Assembly (NCBI RefSeq): GCF_001956215.1
Contig: NZ_MRTQ01000001.1
Location: forward strand, 310,001-374,000
Direction: 5' to 3'
DNA length: 64,000 bases
Origin: Paenibacillus sp. FSL R5-0490
GTDB lineage: Bacteria; Bacillota; Bacilli; Bacillales; Cytobacillaceae
The position numbers and the translations under genes were made by a program. Position 1 is the first letter of the stretch. Each line of letters starts with the position of its first letter. The notes beneath the pieces were generated by a model, which had not been told where the DNA came from, made no database searches, and saw only the letters and a list, made by a program, of their open reading frames with translations. This document shows, in pieces, positions 60,708 to 64,000 of the stretch.

Positions 60708-62585
60708 ATGAAAAGATATTTTACAATCGGTATGGCAGGCCATATCGATCATGGAAAAACGACATTGACAAAGGCATTAACAAATGTAGATACAGATAGG
60801 CTTAAAGAAGAAAAAGAAAGGCAGATATCCATAGAACTCGGATTCGCCCCTTTACATGAAGATGAGGAAATCCAAATTTCAGTGGTGGACGTACCTGGTC
60901 ATGAGCGCTTTATCAGGCAGATGATAGCCGGAGTTGCCGGGATTGACTTAGTCGTCCTAGCTGTCGCAGCCGATGAAGGAGTAATGCCCCAAACAAGAGA
61001 GCACTTGGAAATTCTCGATTTCCTAGGGATCCGTAATGGCATTGTCGCCATAACAAAGATTGATCGTGTTGATGAAGAGTTCACCGATCTTGTAAAAGAA
61101 GAAATTCTTGAGGAACTGAAAGGATCTATTTTTGAAGATGTTCCAGTTATCTTAACAGATAGCCTGTCAGGCAAAGGAATTGAAGAGTTAAAGCAGTTGA
61201 TTATCCATACCCTGAAAGAACAGGATACACGGGATGCAAAAGGTGCCTTCCGGCTTCCAATCGATCAGGTATTCACGGTGAAAGGGCAGGGTACTGTAGT
61301 CAGAGGCACTGTTTATGAAGGAAAAGTAGAAGAAGGACAGCTTCTGAAAATCATGCCAAATGGCATCGAGACCAGGGCACGCCAGCTGCAGGTGCATCAT
61401 CAGCCTGCAAAAGCGGCATTTGCAGGGCAAAGGGCAGCCATTAACCTTTCAGGCGTGTCGAAGGAGGATATTGAGCGGGGCGAGGTACTTGTATCGTCTG
61501 AGCATTTCAGCGTCACAAAAACCATTGATGTTGCTGTAAGAATAGTTGGAGATTTAGAGCATATCATCAAACAGCGCATGCCGATTAAATGCCATATTGG
61601 CACGGCAGAAGTAATGGGAAGAATCGTCTTCTTTGATCGTAATGAATTATCCAATTCAGAAGGAGAAATTCTCTGCCAGCTTCGTTTAGATGAAGAAATC
61701 GTTGCCAAAAGGGGCGACCGGTTCATTTTAAGACGGCCAAGTCCCCAGGAGACCCTCGGCGGGGGCTGGGTTATCGATCCCAATGGAGAAAAGTACCGGT
61801 TCGGCCAAAAAACCATTGAGGATTTAAGCAGGAAAAAAGAAGGAACACCGAAAGATCGCATAAAAGCCGTGTTGTTCGAAGATAAGGTCCTTTCTCTTGC
61901 AGAGATAACAGCAAAGACTTCACTGGATGAATTGATGGTTCAAGAAATACTTAAAGAAGAAGATTTCCAGGGCATCAGCAGCAAGGAATTTACTTTAGCA
62001 GCCATCCATGAGGCAATAGAGGCAGAAATAGCTGACCGCCTGAATGAGTTCCATCTGGAAAATCCAATGAGGCAAGGGGCTAATAAAGCAGAATTGCTGC
62101 AGGCAATGCAGAATAAATATCCTAAAATGCTGATTGAATTTGTTTTAAATTCAGGTATTGAAAAAAATGCATTTCAACGAAAAGGACAGTTTTTGCAGAA
62201 TAAAGGTTTTCATCCTCATGTACCGAAAAGCTGGCAAAAACGAACGGACAATCTTCTTGCTGAATTAAAAAAAGATGGCTATAAAGTAAAACCGTTTGAA
62301 GAATATTACGCTTCCGCCGGGATTCCTGAGAACCTCAAAGGCGATCTAAAACGATATTTAGAAGATCAGGAAACCGTCATATCGCTGGATGCACAAAACT
62401 ATTGGCACGGTGATCATTTTAGAGCAGCAGTAGAAAAACTGAAAAATGGCACAGCTGCTGAATTTGAAGTAGGCCATGCAAAGGAAGTATTGGGTCTCTC
62501 CAGAAAGTATATGATTCCTTTTCTTGAAAAACTTGATTCTTTGGGAATAACACGGAGAACAGAAAATAAAAGAATATGGATGTAA
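60708..62585 (+). CDS. selB: Selenocysteine-specific elongation factor SelB
   Basis: 625 residues from ATG 60708 (AGGTGG at eight bases; a GTG four codons upstream lies inside the site). EF-Tu-like GTPase: AGHIDHGKTTLTKALT (G1), DVPGHERFIRQM (G3), ITKIDRVDE (G4); beta-barrel domains to about 345; then four winged helices (about 375-625). Known: delivers Sec-tRNA to UGA codons marked by a SECIS element. No selA, selD or tRNA-Sec and no obvious selenoprotein with an in-frame TGA was seen in the window, so the rest of the system lies elsewhere or has been lost. Confidence 0.95.
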   Translation: MKRYFTIGMAGHIDHGKTTLTKALTNVDTDRLKEEKERQISIELGFAPLHEDEEIQISVVDVPGHERFIRQMIAGVAGIDLVVLAVAADEGVMPQTREHLEILDFLGIRNGIVAITKIDRVDEEFTDLVKEEILEELKGSIFEDVPVILTDSLSGKGIEELKQLIIHTLKEQDTRDAKGAFRLPIDQVFTVKGQGTVVRGTVYEGKVEEGQLLKIMPNGIETRARQLQVHHQPAKAAFAGQRAAINLSGVSKEDIERGEVLVSSEHFSVTKTIDVAVRIVGDLEHIIKQRMPIKCHIGTAEVMGRIVFFDRNELSNSEGEILCQLRLDEEIVAKRGDRFILRRPSPQETLGGGWVIDPNGEKYRFGQKTIEDLSRKKEGTPKDRIKAVLFEDKVLSLAEITAKTSLDELMVQEILKEEDFQGISSKEFTLAAIHEAIEAEIADRLNEFHLENPMRQGANKAELLQAMQNKYPKMLIEFVLNSGIEKNAFQRKGQFLQNKGFHPHVPKSWQKRTDNLLAELKKDGYKVKPFEEYYASAGIPENLKGDLKRYLEDQETVISLDAQNYWHGDHFRAAVEKLKNGTAAEFEVGHAKEVLGLSRKYMIPFLEKLDSLGITRRTENKRIWM

Positions 62586-62590
62586 TTCAT

Positions 62591-62632
62591 AAAAAGAGCA
62601 CTTGGATTATGTATCCTGGTGCTCTTTTACTT
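62591..62632 (+). terminator. Rho-independent terminator
   Basis: AAAAAGAGCAC/GTGCTCTTTT stem with a long loop. Confidence 0.75.
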
Positions 62633-62736
62633 TGACTATATCTATAGAAATTGTCTAATTGCTAGGTAGAGGCCGGCTCAGTTGAAGGGAAATCCCATAC
62701 ATTAGTAGGGACAAAACTATAACTGAGGTGAACGAA

Positions 62737-64000
62737 TTGAAAGGAAGGAGAAAAAAAGGGGAAATTGTCTGCCGGATACAGCGGCCCCCGAATGGCTGTC
62801 CAGGTTTATTCCCTCCGAGTTTATGTACAAATCCCTCGATAATACTTGATAATCCAGGCCCTATCAGCTGTGAAGCCACGATTACAGGACGAGTCATTTG
62901 TGATTTGGTGCCGGTCTCAGGTGTGACTGTGCAGCTTACCAGCTCTTTTGCCGGCGTAATTTTCGAGGATGATACCCCTGTAACAGATAACAGAGGAAGA
63001 TTTACAACCATCGCCACCGTAGCAAGAAATACTCCAATACAGCAAGGTGTAATAATATCCGCTTCAGCAACTGTTATTGGAATTGAAGTATCAGATTCAA
63101 TAACCACCAGTGCCGGCTGTATTGCATGCAGAAATCCTCGGATAACACTTATTACTCCTCAGGGGGTTGTTGGCTGTTCCGGCGGGCAATTAACAGGAGT
63201 GGTTACGTGCGATAACGTGCCTGTTCCGAATGCGTCGGTTTCTTTTTTTGTATCAGATCCGAGAAGTATTATTCTCGAGGAAAATCCTACAACAACAAAT
63301 GCCAATGGTGAGTACTCGATTGATTTTGCACCGGTTTTTGGAATAACCGAAACGGTAACCATTAGCGCAAGAGCTGCAATTGGAGGAACGACAGTTGAAA
63401 CAGATCCTCAATCGGTTGAACTGAATTGCCATACCTGTGTTAATCCTGCTATTGATCTCTTTAATCCTGGCCAAATCAGCTGTTCCGGGCTAATAAGAGG
63501 GCGCGTTACTTGTAATGGTTTATCTGTTCCCAACACGATCGTTAATTTAAGAGGATCTTCTATACTGCGGTTCGCTGATGACAATCCCAGAACAGGTGTG
63601 GATGGCATCTTTGAAACGCCTGTAACCATTCGAGTAGGTACAGAGATACAGGATGTAGAAATTAATGCATCTGCAATTGTGAATGGCAGATTTGTTGAGG
63701 ATACAGAGTTTACGAGGGCTGGGTGTCTGGAATGCAGAAATCCTTTATTGACCATACTCACACCTGCAGGTACAGTCACTTGTAATGGAGCCCCTATAAC
63801 TGGAAGAGTCACTTGTGATGGAGAAGGTATTGAGAATGTGACCGTATCCTTTAGGGTGGAATCGTCTGCAGGCCCTGTATTTGTTTTACCAGATGTAACA
63901 GATGCGGAAGGATTCTATTCTACACGAATAACACCTGGTTTTGGAGCAGTAGGCAATGTGACTGTTACAGCCTTTACCACGGTTGGAGGAATCCCCATTG
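62737..64000 (+). CDS. Cys-rich Ig-like tandem-repeat surface protein (3' partial)
   Basis: From TTG 62737 (GAGGTG six bases upstream) the frame is open to the end of the window: at least 421 codons. After a short basic start (KGRRKKGEIVCRIQRPPNGC) it is made of repeats of about 101, 103 and 99 residues plus a partial fourth. Each begins with a C-x-x-C-x-NP-type motif (LCTNPSI, CIACRNPRI, CHTCVNPAI, CLECRNPLL), then C-x-x-x-xTGxVxC (SCEATITGRVIC, CSGGQLTGVVTC, CSGLIRGRVTC, CNGAPITGRVTC), a V-P-NASV strand, a TDNRGRF/TNANGEY/TDAEGFY loop and VTISAxAxxxG. This is an Ig/carboxypeptidase-regulatory-like beta sandwich. No signal peptide, so spore-coat or exosporium location is likely. Family name not recognised. 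Confidence 0.8.
   Translation, partial: MKGRRKKGEIVCRIQRPPNGCPGLFPPSLCTNPSIILDNPGPISCEATITGRVICDLVPVSGVTVQLTSSFAGVIFEDDTPVTDNRGRFTTIATVARNTPIQQGVIISASATVIGIEVSDSITTSAGCIACRNPRITLITPQGVVGCSGGQLTGVVTCDNVPVPNASVSFFVSDPRSIILEENPTTTNANGEYSIDFAPVFGITETVTISARAAIGGTTVETDPQSVELNCHTCVNPAIDLFNPGQISCSGLIRGRVTCNGLSVPNTIVNLRGSSILRFADDNPRTGVDGIFETPVTIRVGTEIQDVEINASAIVNGRFVEDTEFTRAGCLECRNPLLTILTPAGTVTCNGAPITGRVTCDGEGIENVTVSFRVESSAGPVFVLPDVTDAEGFYSTRITPGFGAVGNVTVTAFTTVGGIPI

Noticed and set aside
60708-62585. Selenoprotein gene near selB
   Set aside because: No gene pair interrupted by an in-frame TGA with a hairpin behind it was seen around selB.
62655-63812. Several minus-strand ORFs at the right end
   Set aside because: They are antisense to the long plus-strand Cys-rich repeat gene, which has clear repeat structure and a ribosome site.
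1-64000. CRISPR array, tRNA or rRNA genes
   Set aside because: No regular spaced repeats and no tRNA/rRNA-like segment were found by eye; a tRNAscan/Infernal run would be decisive.

Overview
The window is a stretch of chromosome from a low-GC, spore-forming member of the Bacillaceae, close in feel to the Cytobacillus/Mesobacillus group. The evidence is the set of sporulation genes (YyaC-type spore protease, a GerA-family germinant receptor subunit, S-Ena-type endospore appendage proteins), strong AGGAGG ribosome sites with frequent TTG/GTG starts, a Bacillus-type SAM-I riboswitch, Zur boxes and a lipoteichoic acid synthase. No rRNA, tRNA, prophage or CRISPR array was seen.

Layout. 1-4.85 kb: 3' end of a large secreted protein with a dockerin module, an XRE-TPR regulator, an EamA transporter and yyaC. 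4.96-19.2 kb: the most unusual region, a scattered catabolic gene set bracketed by two paralogous GntR/FCD regulators. It holds an aspartate-dehydrogenase-like enzyme, an NAD(P)-binding oxidoreductase, two large permeases, two plant-type [2Fe-2S] ferredoxins, a creatininase-family amidohydrolase, a haem-oxygenase-like diiron oxidase (HDO/PqqC-like), an aldehyde dehydrogenase, a GlcG/HbpS protein, a two-gene CHR transporter, a CxxH/CxxC protein and a RidA-like protein. Eleven intergenic copies of a TTTGGTATACAAT-like site lie in front of nearly every transcription unit, so the set looks like one regulon for the oxidative breakdown of an unidentified, probably nitrogen-containing substrate. I know of no described pathway with this combination.

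19.3-28.2 kb: VWA lipoprotein, hydroxypyruvate-isomerase/hydroxyacid-dehydrogenase pair, cell-wall lytic protein, serine hydrolase, LTA synthase, a Bacillaceae palindromic repeat and a uroporphyrinogen-III synthase. 28.4-35.9 kb: a complete LacI-controlled alpha-glucoside operon (binding protein, two permeases, two GH13 glucosidases, no ATPase) with a perfect 24-bp operator. 36-45 kb: glutamate-synthase-like FMN protein, lone GerAA-type subunit, TetR/DHA2 drug-efflux pair, a three-gene S-Ena cluster and a VanW lipoprotein. 45.4-53.4 kb: chemoreceptor, Zur-box-preceded permease/His-rich partner operon, SDR, DnaB_2 protein, holin-like protein, cold-shock protein, and an NhaC-family transporter under a SAM-I riboswitch (probable methionine transporter). 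53.6-62.6 kb: sbcDC, Diphthine ligase-like PP-loop protein, SET protein, YwaF-like membrane protein, type II pantothenate kinase and SelB.

The window ends inside a long plus-strand gene (from 62737) for a cysteine-rich protein built of about 100-residue Ig-like repeats, open to the last base. Together with the S-Ena cluster it points to an elaborate, disulfide-rich spore or cell surface.
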